Assembly: GCA_002427545.1 (NCBI GenBank)
Contig: DIRM01000045.1
Coordinates: 1-9,466 of the forward strand
Source: Mageeibacillus sp. UBA5436
GTDB taxonomy: Bacteria; Bacillota; Clostridia; Saccharofermentanales; DTU023
Length of the DNA: 9,466 nt
Direction of reading: 5' to 3'
Part shown: positions 1 through 6,793 of the stretch, in pieces
Position numbering within the stretch: position 1 is the stretch's first letter
How the letters are laid out: each line of letters opens with the position of its first letter
Program-made: the position numbers and the translations under genes
Notes under the pieces: generated by a model
Database searches by the model: none
Told to the model about the DNA's origin: nothing
Seen by the model: the letters and a program-made list of their open reading frames with translations, nothing else

Positions 1-372
1 AAACGCAACCGCAACCAGATTAATTGATTGTGCCCACATATAATCTGCCTGTCTAGTATAGAAAATCATAAATATTACGAAAGCCATATAAGAAATAAGT
101 GTCATTATAGTTTTAACTATTTGTATTTCCCAGAAGGCTTTAGACATTTTTTTACGATCTTCACGCACATAAGCAATTTGGCGATTGCCGTAATAGCCAA
201 TGCCCATACTGGCAAAAAGTATAAAGTATTGAATTATCGAATTAGTAAATGCGTTTGCACCAACACCGGTCGGACGTAGTACCCGACTAACATAAGCTGA
301 AGTAATTAGTGGTACTATAATCGCTAATACTTGGTATCCAACGTTATAAAGGTAATTTCTCACAACTTTCAT
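1..372 (-). CDS. wzx: Wzx-type polysaccharide flippase, N-terminal part (cut by window edge)
   Basis: This is the first 124 codons of a membrane protein that continues past the left edge; it has no stop inside the window. It starts MKVVRNYLYNVGYQVLAIIV and goes on with PLITSAYVSRVLRPTGVGAN, the usual opening of Gram-positive Wzx/RfbX-like flippases of the MOP superfamily. These begin with a short basic N-terminus, a first membrane segment (about residues 10-28), then a conserved R-x-L-x-P-x-G-x-G turn (30-38). Further hydrophobic stretches lie near 44-60 and 88-106, and a basic loop (EDRKKMSK, 71-78) is probably cytoplasmic. By family, the protein moves undecaprenyl-diphosphate-linked repeat units across the membrane. 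The ATG at 372 follows the glf stop by 5 bases, with only a weak GGTGAT as ribosome binding site, so coupling to glf is likely. GC content is higher than in the middle of the window. The fold call is firm; the substrate is unknown. Confidence 0.88.
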   Translation of the reverse strand, partial: MKVVRNYLYNVGYQVLAIIVPLITSAYVSRVLRPTGVGANAFTNSIIQYFILFASMGIGYYGNRQIAYVREDRKKMSKAFWEIQIVKTIMTLISYMAFVIFMIFYTRQADYMWAQSINLVAVAF

Positions 373-377
373 AGATA

Positions 378-1493
378 TTAATCACCAAATTCATCATTGA
401 CTGCATCAAGTGCAGTTTCAACAACTTGATCCATATTGTAATATTTGTACTGACCAAGACGGCCACCAAATATTACCTTATCTTGCTTCTTAGCTAATTC
501 AGCATACTTAGCATATAAGTCATTATTACACTTATTATTTACTGGGTAATATGGTTCATCTCCACGATGCCAATCAGCTGGATATTCACGAGTGATAATC
601 GTTTTTCCTTTATCACCTTTACCAAACTCAAAATGCTTGTGTTCAATAATACGAGTATAAGGAATTTCAGCTTCAGTATAGTTAATTACTGCATTTCCCT
701 GATAATTATCTACATTCTTTTCTTCAGTCTCAAAACGAAGTGAACGATATTCTAATTCGCCTAATTTATAATCGAAGAACTTATCAATCATGCCAGTGTA
801 AACAATCTTGTCATAATTCTTCAAATACTCATCTTTCTTATTAAAGAAGTCTGTATTCAATTCAACAGTTATATTAGGATCATCCAACATCTTTTCAACC
901 ATCTTGGTATAACCACCAATTGGAATTCCTTGATAATCATCGTTGAAATAATTGTTATCATAAATTAATCGAACTGGAAGACGTTTAATAATGAAAGCAG
1001 GAAGTTCAGTACACTTTCTACCCCATTGCTTTTCAGTATAACCCTTGATCAACTTTTCGTAGATATCTCTACCTATTAAAGAAATAGCTTGCTCTTCCAA
1101 ATTCTGAGGTTTTCTTCCTGCCATTTCTTGACGTTGTTCATTGATCTTAGCCATAGCTTCTTGTGGTGTTCTAACACCCCACATTTCACTAAAGGTATTC
1201 ATATTGAATGGCAAGTTATACATATGCCCTTTGTAATTGGCAACAGGGCTATTAGTATAGCGGTTAAAGTCCGCAAATTGATGAACATAATCCCAAACCT
1301 TCTTATTAGAAGTATGAAAAATGTGAGCACCATACATATGAACTTGGATACCATCCATTTCTTTAGTGTAGATATTACCTGCAATATGATCTCTTTTTTC
1401 AATTACTGTAACTTTGTTTCCATGTTCTGCTGCTTTATGAGCAAAAACTGCACCAAAAAGGCCTGAACCAACGATTAAATATCTTTGATACAT
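378..1493 (-). CDS. glf: UDP-galactopyranose mutase
   Basis: This flavoenzyme interconverts UDP-galactopyranose and UDP-galactofuranose in the cytoplasm, supplying the donor for galactofuranose transfer. Numbering is from the ATG at 1493 (371 aa, typical for the family). The FAD-binding dinucleotide motif GSGLFGAVFA is at 9-18, followed by the acidic end of strand 2 (EKRDHIAGN, 32-40). GAHIFHT is at 55-61, GYTEKQWG at 151-158, IPIGGYT at 190-196, the arginine-containing YTRIIEHKHF at 279-288, and the C-terminal FAD-contact segment FGGRLGQYKYYNMDQV at 342-357. All expected family blocks are present, so it looks intact. An in-frame ATG at 1502 would overlap the upstream stop as ATGA, but the AGAGGG site at 1503-1508 directly abuts it and sits 9 bases before the ATG at 1493. 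Family members also begin close to M-Y-x-Y-L-I-V-G, so I chose 1493. The gene lies between a galactofuranosyltransferase-like gene and the flippase, and is less AT-rich than the genes before it. Confidence 0.97.
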   Translation of the reverse strand: MYQRYLIVGSGLFGAVFAHKAAEHGNKVTVIEKRDHIAGNIYTKEMDGIQVHMYGAHIFHTSNKKVWDYVHQFADFNRYTNSPVANYKGHMYNLPFNMNTFSEMWGVRTPQEAMAKINEQRQEMAGRKPQNLEEQAISLIGRDIYEKLIKGYTEKQWGRKCTELPAFIIKRLPVRLIYDNNYFNDDYQGIPIGGYTKMVEKMLDDPNITVELNTDFFNKKDEYLKNYDKIVYTGMIDKFFDYKLGELEYRSLRFETEEKNVDNYQGNAVINYTEAEIPYTRIIEHKHFEFGKGDKGKTIITREYPADWHRGDEPYYPVNNKCNNDLYAKYAELAKKQDKVIFGGRLGQYKYYNMDQVVETALDAVNDEFGD

Positions 1494-1498
1494 TATTT

Positions 1499-2563
1499 TC
1501 ATCCCTCTAGATTTTTAATAGCATTATATAAAGCCGCTTTTGTAAACATACCTTTTTTAAGGTTATTTGCTACTTTTTGCACATTTTCAATTAATGAAGT
1601 ATATTCTGAAGATGAAATTGATTGTAACAAAACAGGTAATTCATCAAGCGAATCAATCAAAAATCCAACCTTATTTTCTTTAACAAATTCAGCTTCAGCA
1701 GCCTTAGACCAAATAACAACAGGTATTCCAGAAGATAAATACAAAGAAAGTTTATGGGGGTTATTATATTTTAAGTATTCTCCGGACACACCTGAACAAG
1801 TGGTTATTTCTGTTCCATCCCATATTAAACCAAGACCCTTATTTAAAACTTCGGGTACTTTATCAGGAGCCAAGCTTCCCCTGTAGTCAATATTTTTATA
1901 TTTTAAAGAATGATAATTAGGCCCATACAAAATAAAATTACAATTAATTGTATTTAATTGGCTTAAGTACTTTGATTTTTTAGGATCTAAATTTCCAGCT
2001 ATATTAATTACACGTTTAAATATAATTTTCTTATTTGAATTAATTGGGCTTAAGTAATCAAATATCTTTAAATTTATTAATTTACTTCGAGGAATACCTC
2101 GATTTACTAAGTAATTTATCATTACATTATTATGTAATATAATCTGATCTGCTATATTAAAAAGTTCTGATTCTTCCTTCTGTTGACGTTTCTTTTCTTT
2201 AACCGGAATAGATGAATCTGGCCGCAAAGAATTTATATCATGGACCAATAAAACAATTTTAACTTTTTTAGCTTTTTTTAGCTTTTTTAAAATTCTAAAT
2301 TCATTCAATTCTCTTCGATAAAGCGGAAATTGAATAAATAACATTGAATCAACATCTATTTTGTTATAAAACCTACCCCATTGAATAAAATAATTATATT
2401 GCCGTTCCAATCTTGTCAAAATAGAATTATTACTTTCTTCTTTAGAGATAATATTTATAGGAGAAAATCCCATTTCTTTAGCAATTTTTCTCACATCAGT
2501 TGGTGCTTTACTTTCAGCAGTATTTACAGAACCGATTTTTTCAACTAATTGATATTTTTTCAT
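1499..2563 (-). CDS. Galactofuranosyltransferase-like glycosyltransferase (GT-B, WbbI/Gtf3-like)
   Basis: This 354-aa protein resembles the family annotated as beta-1,6-galactofuranosyltransferase or Gtf3-like transferases. Visible markers are an N-terminal region (1-60) containing SKAPTDVRKIAKEMGF; QFPLYRR at 78-84; the characteristic LVHDINSLR at 106-114; ADQIILHNN at 138-146; a second Rossmann half beginning near INIAGNLDPKKSKYL (187-200); GLGLIWDG at 243-250; and the donor-site block GEYLKYNNPHKLSLYLSSGI (261-280). By family it transfers a sugar from a nucleotide donor to a lipid-linked acceptor at the inner face of the membrane. The neighbouring glf makes UDP-galactofuranose the likely donor, but that is inference from context. 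A good GAGGAG site (2571-2576) lies 7 bases before the ATG. Residues 92-100 are encoded by three T-rich 10-base units, a possible slippage site. Composition is AT-rich, like the genes upstream. Another hexose donor remains possible. Confidence 0.85.
   Translation of the reverse strand: MKKYQLVEKIGSVNTAESKAPTDVRKIAKEMGFSPINIISKEESNNSILTRLERQYNYFIQWGRFYNKIDVDSMLFIQFPLYRRELNEFRILKKLKKAKKVKIVLLVHDINSLRPDSSIPVKEKKRQQKEESELFNIADQIILHNNVMINYLVNRGIPRSKLINLKIFDYLSPINSNKKIIFKRVINIAGNLDPKKSKYLSQLNTINCNFILYGPNYHSLKYKNIDYRGSLAPDKVPEVLNKGLGLIWDGTEITTCSGVSGEYLKYNNPHKLSLYLSSGIPVVIWSKAAEAEFVKENKVGFLIDSLDELPVLLQSISSSEYTSLIENVQKVANNLKKGMFTKAALYNAIKNLEG
1503..1508 (-). promoter_or_regulatory. Ribosome binding site that decides the glf start
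   Basis: Reading on the minus strand, AGAGGG lies inside the last codons of the preceding gene. It touches the ATG at 1502 with no spacing, but lies 9 bases before the ATG at 1493. This favours 1493 as the true glf start. Confidence 0.6.
2261..2290. repeat. Three imperfect 10-bp tandem units with phased T/A tracts
   Basis: The plus strand reads three consecutive 10-base units, each with a run of six or seven T (AACTTTTTTA, GCTTTTTTTA, GCTTTTTTAA). They fall inside the galactofuranosyltransferase-like gene and encode the lysine-rich stretch LKKLKKAKK (residues 92-100). The unit length is not a multiple of three, so gain or loss of one unit would shift the frame. Confidence 0.7.
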
Positions 2564-2588
2564 CTATGATCTCCTCAAAAATTGTTAT

Positions 2589-3485
2589 TTAAATTTTAGT
2601 TATAATTTCGGAATAATACTGCCGTAAAATAGTAGGATTAGAAAATTCCTTAAACTTAATCTTTGATTCATTTGTCCATTTTCCAACTATATCATGTTTT
2701 GTAGTTGCTTTTTCTAAAAACCAATTATATTCTATATCTAAATGTCCAATATCTATTAATTGAATATTGAGATCGAGTAACCTATACGTTAGTATAGTAG
2801 CGGTTTGACCTAGGCTCAACAGAATAAGATCTACAGAGTGTTGATTTACATACTGTCTGGTCTGTTTTTCAATTTCATCTATTTTTTCGAATGCATTTTT
2901 TGAAGGTCCTATTATACGTTTTACTGACTTGCTTGAATTTAATAGATCATCATTTACTCCAAATCTAGAATATTCTCCTTCAATGATTAATATATTTTTA
3001 TTGTTCCATAATTGTTTAAACTTTTTGAATATTTTTTTCGATTCAGTTTTTCTAAATTTCGTTGTGTAGTCAAAATAAGGTCGTGTAATAAATGCATTAT
3101 AATAATATTTTTGACCCAAATATTTTTCCCATATAGCCCAATTTTTTATTAAAATAGGTTCCCAATAATTACGCGATTCATTATTTAAATTTACTAAAGT
3201 CCAAGAAAAAGGTGGAGCAATTGCTATCAGTAAATCTTTATTTTTGCTATTCAAAACCACTTTTATAGCATCAGACAGTTCCTGATTACTTGTTTGAAAA
3301 CTATTATCAATATTATTAGTAATAGCTTGAAGCTCTCCATCTCCAAATCTAGCAATAGACTTTCCATCTAAAATTTTATCCATCGTTTCATCTAGACCTG
3401 CCACCTTTGGATGCTTTGCAAAAAAACTTAATAAAGGAAAAACAGACATTGCAAAATAGTGCTTTATAGATATATTCTTTTTCAT
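2589..3485 (-). CDS. GT-D fold glycosyltransferase (DUF1792 family), second copy
   Basis: This 298-aa protein belongs to the DUF1792 / GT-D glycosyltransferases, of which one characterised member glucosylates serine-rich repeat adhesins in streptococci. Signature blocks are DETMDKILDGKSIARFGDGE (32-51), whose D-x-E is a candidate metal-binding element; NYWEP (106-110); ITRPYFDY (133-140); IEGEYSRFG (168-176); SKSVKRIIGPSKNAFEKIDEI (within 185-205); SLGQTAT (224-230); and DIGHLDIEYNW (245-255). It is clearly homologous to the gene immediately upstream, block for block, but diverged. Residues 10-25 are hydrophobic (YFAMSVFPLLSFFAK) and may associate with the membrane. The start follows the previous stop by 4 bases and has no good Shine-Dalgarno (only AAAG), so translation probably depends on coupling. 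Inside an EPS operon it most likely adds a sugar to the lipid-linked repeat unit rather than to a protein; the sugar cannot be read from sequence. Confidence 0.87.
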   Translation of the reverse strand: MKKNISIKHYFAMSVFPLLSFFAKHPKVAGLDETMDKILDGKSIARFGDGELQAITNNIDNSFQTSNQELSDAIKVVLNSKNKDLLIAIAPPFSWTLVNLNNESRNYWEPILIKNWAIWEKYLGQKYYYNAFITRPYFDYTTKFRKTESKKIFKKFKQLWNNKNILIIEGEYSRFGVNDDLLNSSKSVKRIIGPSKNAFEKIDEIEKQTRQYVNQHSVDLILLSLGQTATILTYRLLDLNIQLIDIGHLDIEYNWFLEKATTKHDIVGKWTNESKIKFKEFSNPTILRQYYSEIITKI

Positions 3486-3489
3486 AATG

Positions 3490-4404
3490 TTACTTTATAT
3501 CGGCTATTACTTCAGCATCGTATTTTCTTAATACATTACTTGGGAGTTCTTTAGTAAATTTCTTTCCCGATTCATTTACATATTTTCCAACAATTTCCAC
3601 TTTAGTTTTTGCCTTCATCTTATACCATTGATATTCCACATCTAGATGTCCAATATCAATGCATTGAATATTTTCTTTACTCAAATCATATGCAAGAACA
3701 GTAGCTGCTGGCCCTAAAGAAGCCAAAACCAGAACATCATCTATTTTCTTAGCTTCTTTTATAGTCTTTTCTACAATCTGATCATATTTTTCAAAAGCAT
3801 TTTCACTAGGACATAAAATCCTTTTCACACTTTTGGCATTCATTATTAAATCACTCGCAACTCCAAATCTACTTTTTTCGCCTTCAACAATAAGTAAATT
3901 TCTGTTTGACCAAATTTTTTTTAGATTTTTAAATTTCTCTTTAAAATTTCTATTTGAATCTGCATAATCCATATATGGACGTGTAAATTGCGTATCATAA
4001 TACACTCTAGTGGGATCTAAAAGTCTTAAAACTTTTATACCTTTTTTTATAAAGAAGCCCTCCCAATAAGTTTGACTTGTTGTTTTTAAACCTTTAAGAC
4101 CACTAAATACGTTAGGAATACACACCATTAATTTATCTTGTGGTGTAGTAAGCACTTCATAAAGTCGTTTAGATAATTCTGGAGAATTACGCTCAAAGTT
4201 TCCTTCTTGTCTTTCTTGAAATATCCATAAAAATTCTCCATCTCCAAATCTAGCTACAGAACTTTTATTTCTTAATATTTCATTCAAAGTTTCATCTTCA
4301 TTTTTCACATTAGGAGTTACATGACGTATTTTCATCATTACCCGAAACGCACTATAGCCTAAAGTGCCTATGACAATTTTGGCAGGCATTGGCAATTTTC
4401 CCAT
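3490..4404 (-). CDS. GT-D fold glycosyltransferase (DUF1792 family), first copy
   Basis: This 304-aa protein is the first of two adjacent GT-D (DUF1792) enzymes. The blocks are DETLNEILRNKSSVARFGDG (37-56, then E57); TYWEGFFIKKG (112-122); FTRPYMDYADS (140-150); VEGEKSRFGV (173-182); KSVKRILCPSENAFEKYDQI (191-210); SLGPAAT (229-235); and DIGHLDVEYQW (250-260). The domain fills nearly the whole protein, as in stand-alone family members; about 30 N-terminal residues precede it and include a weakly hydrophobic stretch (8-24). The likely role is transfer of a hexose from a UDP-sugar to the growing undecaprenyl-linked unit in the cytoplasm; donor and linkage are unknown. The AAGGGG site overlaps the last codons of the polymerase gene and sits 8 bases before the ATG, giving a 3-base gap between genes. 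A second in-frame ATG (residue 6, position 4389) is possible but lacks a comparable site. Confidence 0.88.
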   Translation of the reverse strand: MGKLPMPAKIVIGTLGYSAFRVMMKIRHVTPNVKNEDETLNEILRNKSSVARFGDGEFLWIFQERQEGNFERNSPELSKRLYEVLTTPQDKLMVCIPNVFSGLKGLKTTSQTYWEGFFIKKGIKVLRLLDPTRVYYDTQFTRPYMDYADSNRNFKEKFKNLKKIWSNRNLLIVEGEKSRFGVASDLIMNAKSVKRILCPSENAFEKYDQIVEKTIKEAKKIDDVLVLASLGPAATVLAYDLSKENIQCIDIGHLDVEYQWYKMKAKTKVEIVGKYVNESGKKFTKELPSNVLRKYDAEVIADIK

Positions 4405-4407
4405 AAT

Positions 4408-5562
4408 TTATACCCCTTTATAAACGCTATCTACTTTTTGTCCAACTTTTCTCTGTAAGGTAACAACATAAAATCCAACGAAAGGATATATAACGGTAGA
4501 TTCTACTAAACCGAAAATTAATAACATTATTGTGATTAAGAATAAATAAAATGCATCTTTGTCTATCATTATTTTTATTAAATGCATAGAAAGTACTACA
4601 TACACTATCAAGCTAACAATTCCATAAGATACCAATAATAAAATATATGTATTATCCATTCCAACAAAAGTAGAATTCATAAATAATACATTTATTGCCT
4701 TAGGAAATAAATGTAAACCGACTGCATTATAATAAAATTGAAATATATTTAATCGACTAGAATCATACGTAGTAATAAGATTATATAGATTAGAACCAGG
4801 TTTAACATTATTAACTAATAAATATGAACATATAGCCAAAAGAGCAGGTATTAATTCAAACAATCTTCTGTTTTTATAAAATATTTTCTTTAAATCAGAA
4901 CTTGAAACAAATTTAAAAACAAAAGCTAACAGCAAAGTAATAATACTTATAATTTCTGTTGATCTTGTATCAGAATATTTATTTACAAATTCTATAATAC
5001 AAATCCAAATTAAAACCTCTACGAAGTTTAAATTATAATTACGTAAAAAAATATATTCTAAACATATTAGCATTACCATTAATCCTAAAAAATTCGGATG
5101 AGCAAAACCTAATCCGTGTCTTACAACACTTGCACCAACTCTTTGATATTGAGTATCCGAAATAAGACCTACAATATAGGCTAAAATAGTTATAATAAAT
5201 ATTATTATTTTTATAATAAAATCAATTTTCAGTGTATTTTTATAATTTGTATTTATTGCTCCATATAAAAATAATATAAAGAATAGAAATCTATGATCAC
5301 CAGTTTTTACAGAACTATACATTCCTAATATGAGAAGCAAAAAATAAATACCAAGATTCTTATAAGTAGGCTTTGATAATACATAATTTAAAATCAAAAT
5401 TGGTATTAATATTATCTCTACAAATCGAAAACATGAAACCGAAAATGGATACTTATATTGAAAATTCGTCCATGTTGCAATTACAGAAATTGCACCATAT
5501 AAAGGGAAGAATATGCATATTATCATATTTCTTACTAAATTGATATTCTTCTCCATACTCAT
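4408..5562 (-). CDS. wzy: Wzy-type EPS polymerase (multi-spanning membrane protein)
   Basis: This is a strongly hydrophobic 384-aa protein with about ten to twelve predicted membrane segments by eye, near 11-30, 45-62, 70-84, 91-104, 113-134, 152-173, 179-192, 203-219, 235-251, 304-328 and 337-366. Between segments it carries RVGASVVRHGLGFAHPNFLG (141-160), SDTRSTEI (197-204) and SSRLNIFQFYYNAVGL (268-283). A histidine-proline-asparagine loop and S/T-R-S/T loops of this kind are typical of Gram-positive Wzy polymerases and EpsG-like proteins. Sequence conservation in this group is poor, so the call rests on topology, these loops, and its being the only such protein in the cluster. By role it would join flipped repeat units on the outer face of the membrane. 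The start overlaps the upstream stop as ATGA, with AGGA plus AAGAAA spacing. A second ATG at 5556 is also possible. Base composition is the most AT-rich of the window. Confidence 0.85.
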   Translation of the reverse strand: MSMEKNINLVRNMIICIFFPLYGAISVIATWTNFQYKYPFSVSCFRFVEIILIPILILNYVLSKPTYKNLGIYFLLLILGMYSSVKTGDHRFLFFILFLYGAINTNYKNTLKIDFIIKIIIFIITILAYIVGLISDTQYQRVGASVVRHGLGFAHPNFLGLMVMLICLEYIFLRNYNLNFVEVLIWICIIEFVNKYSDTRSTEIISIITLLLAFVFKFVSSSDLKKIFYKNRRLFELIPALLAICSYLLVNNVKPGSNLYNLITTYDSSRLNIFQFYYNAVGLHLFPKAINVLFMNSTFVGMDNTYILLLVSYGIVSLIVYVVLSMHLIKIMIDKDAFYLFLITIMLLIFGLVESTVIYPFVGFYVVTLQRKVGQKVDSVYKGV

Positions 5563-6788
5563 TTTCTTCCTTTCTCACTCACCTTATTATTTAAAAAATT
5601 TTCAATTCTATTTACGTAATTGTAATAATCAAATTTTTTTATTGATCTTCTAATATCTTCTCTACTTGGAAGTTGCGCATCTTTGGAAACGATTTTCTGT
5701 AAAATCAACGCTAACTCATCAACTTTTCCAGAAGGATACAAACGTCCATTTTTAGAGTTAATTATTTCTCTTGGTCCTACTTGACAATCGGAAGAGACTA
5801 AATAAATTCCCTTAGCAGCTGCTTCAATTAAGACCATTCCTAGCCCCTCATATTTAGAAGTTAATAAAAGCACATCGGCATCTACAATCTCGTTCCATAC
5901 ATTTTCTTTAAATCCTTTAAATCTTATTTTCTTTTTTGTTTCTAATGATGCAATAGAAAGAAGTCTATCTTTAGTTGAAGGAGTTATAGTTCCAAAAAGA
6001 TCTAATTTCCATTCTCCCTTTATCATATTTAATGCTTGAATTAATTCTGAGACATTTTTTTGCCCGTTAAAATCAATTCTCCCTAAGTATATAAAATAAA
6101 GTGGCTTATTTTTATTTCGTTTCACAAGCGAAAATGTATCAACATCAATTGGATTGTAAATTAAATATATTTTTTTGGAATCTACTCCATATGAAATTAA
6201 TTCATTTTCAATCCCCTTACTTATAGCCCAAAAGTAGTCTGTTGTATACAAATATTTACGATTTATTTTTTTCTGTGTGTAAGAATAATGATACCAAGCA
6301 ATAATACAAGTATTTAAAGATAATATATTTCTTATATAAAAAGCCAAAGTCCACATAACAGGATTAGTAGCCACAAAAATATCAGGCTTTTCTTTTTTTA
6401 AAGTACACAATATAAGAAAAGGGAGAAATAAAACATAGCATACTTTTTGCAAAAATCTAGAGTTAGTAAATGAATATACTTTTTTATTCCAATTACTCAT
6501 CCACTCCGCGGTTTGGGTACCTCCATAACTATATAATTTCCACTCTATCTTTCCGTTGCCATATCTTTTAAAGGCTTCTAAGAAATTCTTTACAACAGTT
6601 TCAGTTCCTCCTTTTCCCTTTAAAATTTGCACTTTGTTTTCATCAAATACATAAACAAAAAAAGCAAATAACCCCAATATTAAGGACAAGAACATAGCCT
6701 GCCTATCTAATACTCCAAAAATATCCAAAAATCCTAAATTTAAGAAAATAATTGCATATATACAAAATTTATATATAGATTTTGCCAT
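5559..6788 (-). CDS. GT4-type glycosyltransferase with a foreign membrane N-terminus (probable chimera)
   Basis: The 409-aa product has two parts. From about residue 58 on it is a GT-B, GT4-type transferase closely matching its upstream neighbour: GGTETVVKNF at 60-69, WNKKVYSFTN at 100-109, TNPVMWTLAF at 141-150, AWYHYSYTQKK at 164-174, YLGRIDFNGQKNVSELI at 234-250, and the donor-site E-x7-E (E314, E322) in YEGLGMVLIEA. Residues 1-57 are unlike the neighbour and hold two hydrophobic segments (about 7-27 and 31-48), then DENKVQILK. The first strand of the N-terminal Rossmann domain, present in the neighbour as KKAIVAVPYLSG, is missing or replaced. The start at 6788 has GAGAAG 9 bases upstream and follows the previous stop by 5 bases. 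The enzyme may be inactive, altered in acceptor use, or membrane-anchored. No other start with a site restores the missing strand. Confidence 0.82.
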   Translation of the reverse strand: MAKSIYKFCIYAIIFLNLGFLDIFGVLDRQAMFLSLILGLFAFFVYVFDENKVQILKGKGGTETVVKNFLEAFKRYGNGKIEWKLYSYGGTQTAEWMSNWNKKVYSFTNSRFLQKVCYVLFLPFLILCTLKKEKPDIFVATNPVMWTLAFYIRNILSLNTCIIAWYHYSYTQKKINRKYLYTTDYFWAISKGIENELISYGVDSKKIYLIYNPIDVDTFSLVKRNKNKPLYFIYLGRIDFNGQKNVSELIQALNMIKGEWKLDLFGTITPSTKDRLLSIASLETKKKIRFKGFKENVWNEIVDADVLLLTSKYEGLGMVLIEAAAKGIYLVSSDCQVGPREIINSKNGRLYPSGKVDELALILQKIVSKDAQLPSREDIRRSIKKFDYYNYVNRIENFLNNKVSEKGRK

Positions 6789-6793
6789 TACTT

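Noticed and set aside
28..279. Plus-strand open frame of 83 codons
   Set aside because: It is fully antisense to the flippase start, which has clear family sequence; the antisense product has no recognisable motif and no convincing ribosome binding site.
1199..1402. Minus-strand open frame of 67 codons
   Set aside because: It is an alternative frame inside glf with no support.
1089..1466. Plus-strand open frame of 125 codons
   Set aside because: It is antisense to glf, whose conserved blocks cover the same bases.
1485..1886. Plus-strand open frame of 133 codons
   Set aside because: It is antisense to the end of the galactofuranosyltransferase-like gene and the start of glf; no motif, and the minus-strand frames explain the sequence.
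1941..1950. Perfect palindrome CAATTAATTG
   Set aside because: It is short, lies in coding sequence, and is expected by chance in such AT-rich DNA.
2564..2588. Possible terminator or promoter in the 25-base gap between the GT-D and galactofuranosyltransferase-like genes
   Set aside because: No stem-loop followed by a T-run was found and no paired -35/-10 elements; the gap holds only the ribosome binding site.
6607..6613. Perfect Shine-Dalgarno-like AAGGAGG inside the second GT4 gene, near the chimera junction
   Set aside because: No in-frame ATG follows at usable distance; the bases simply encode the conserved glycines before TET.
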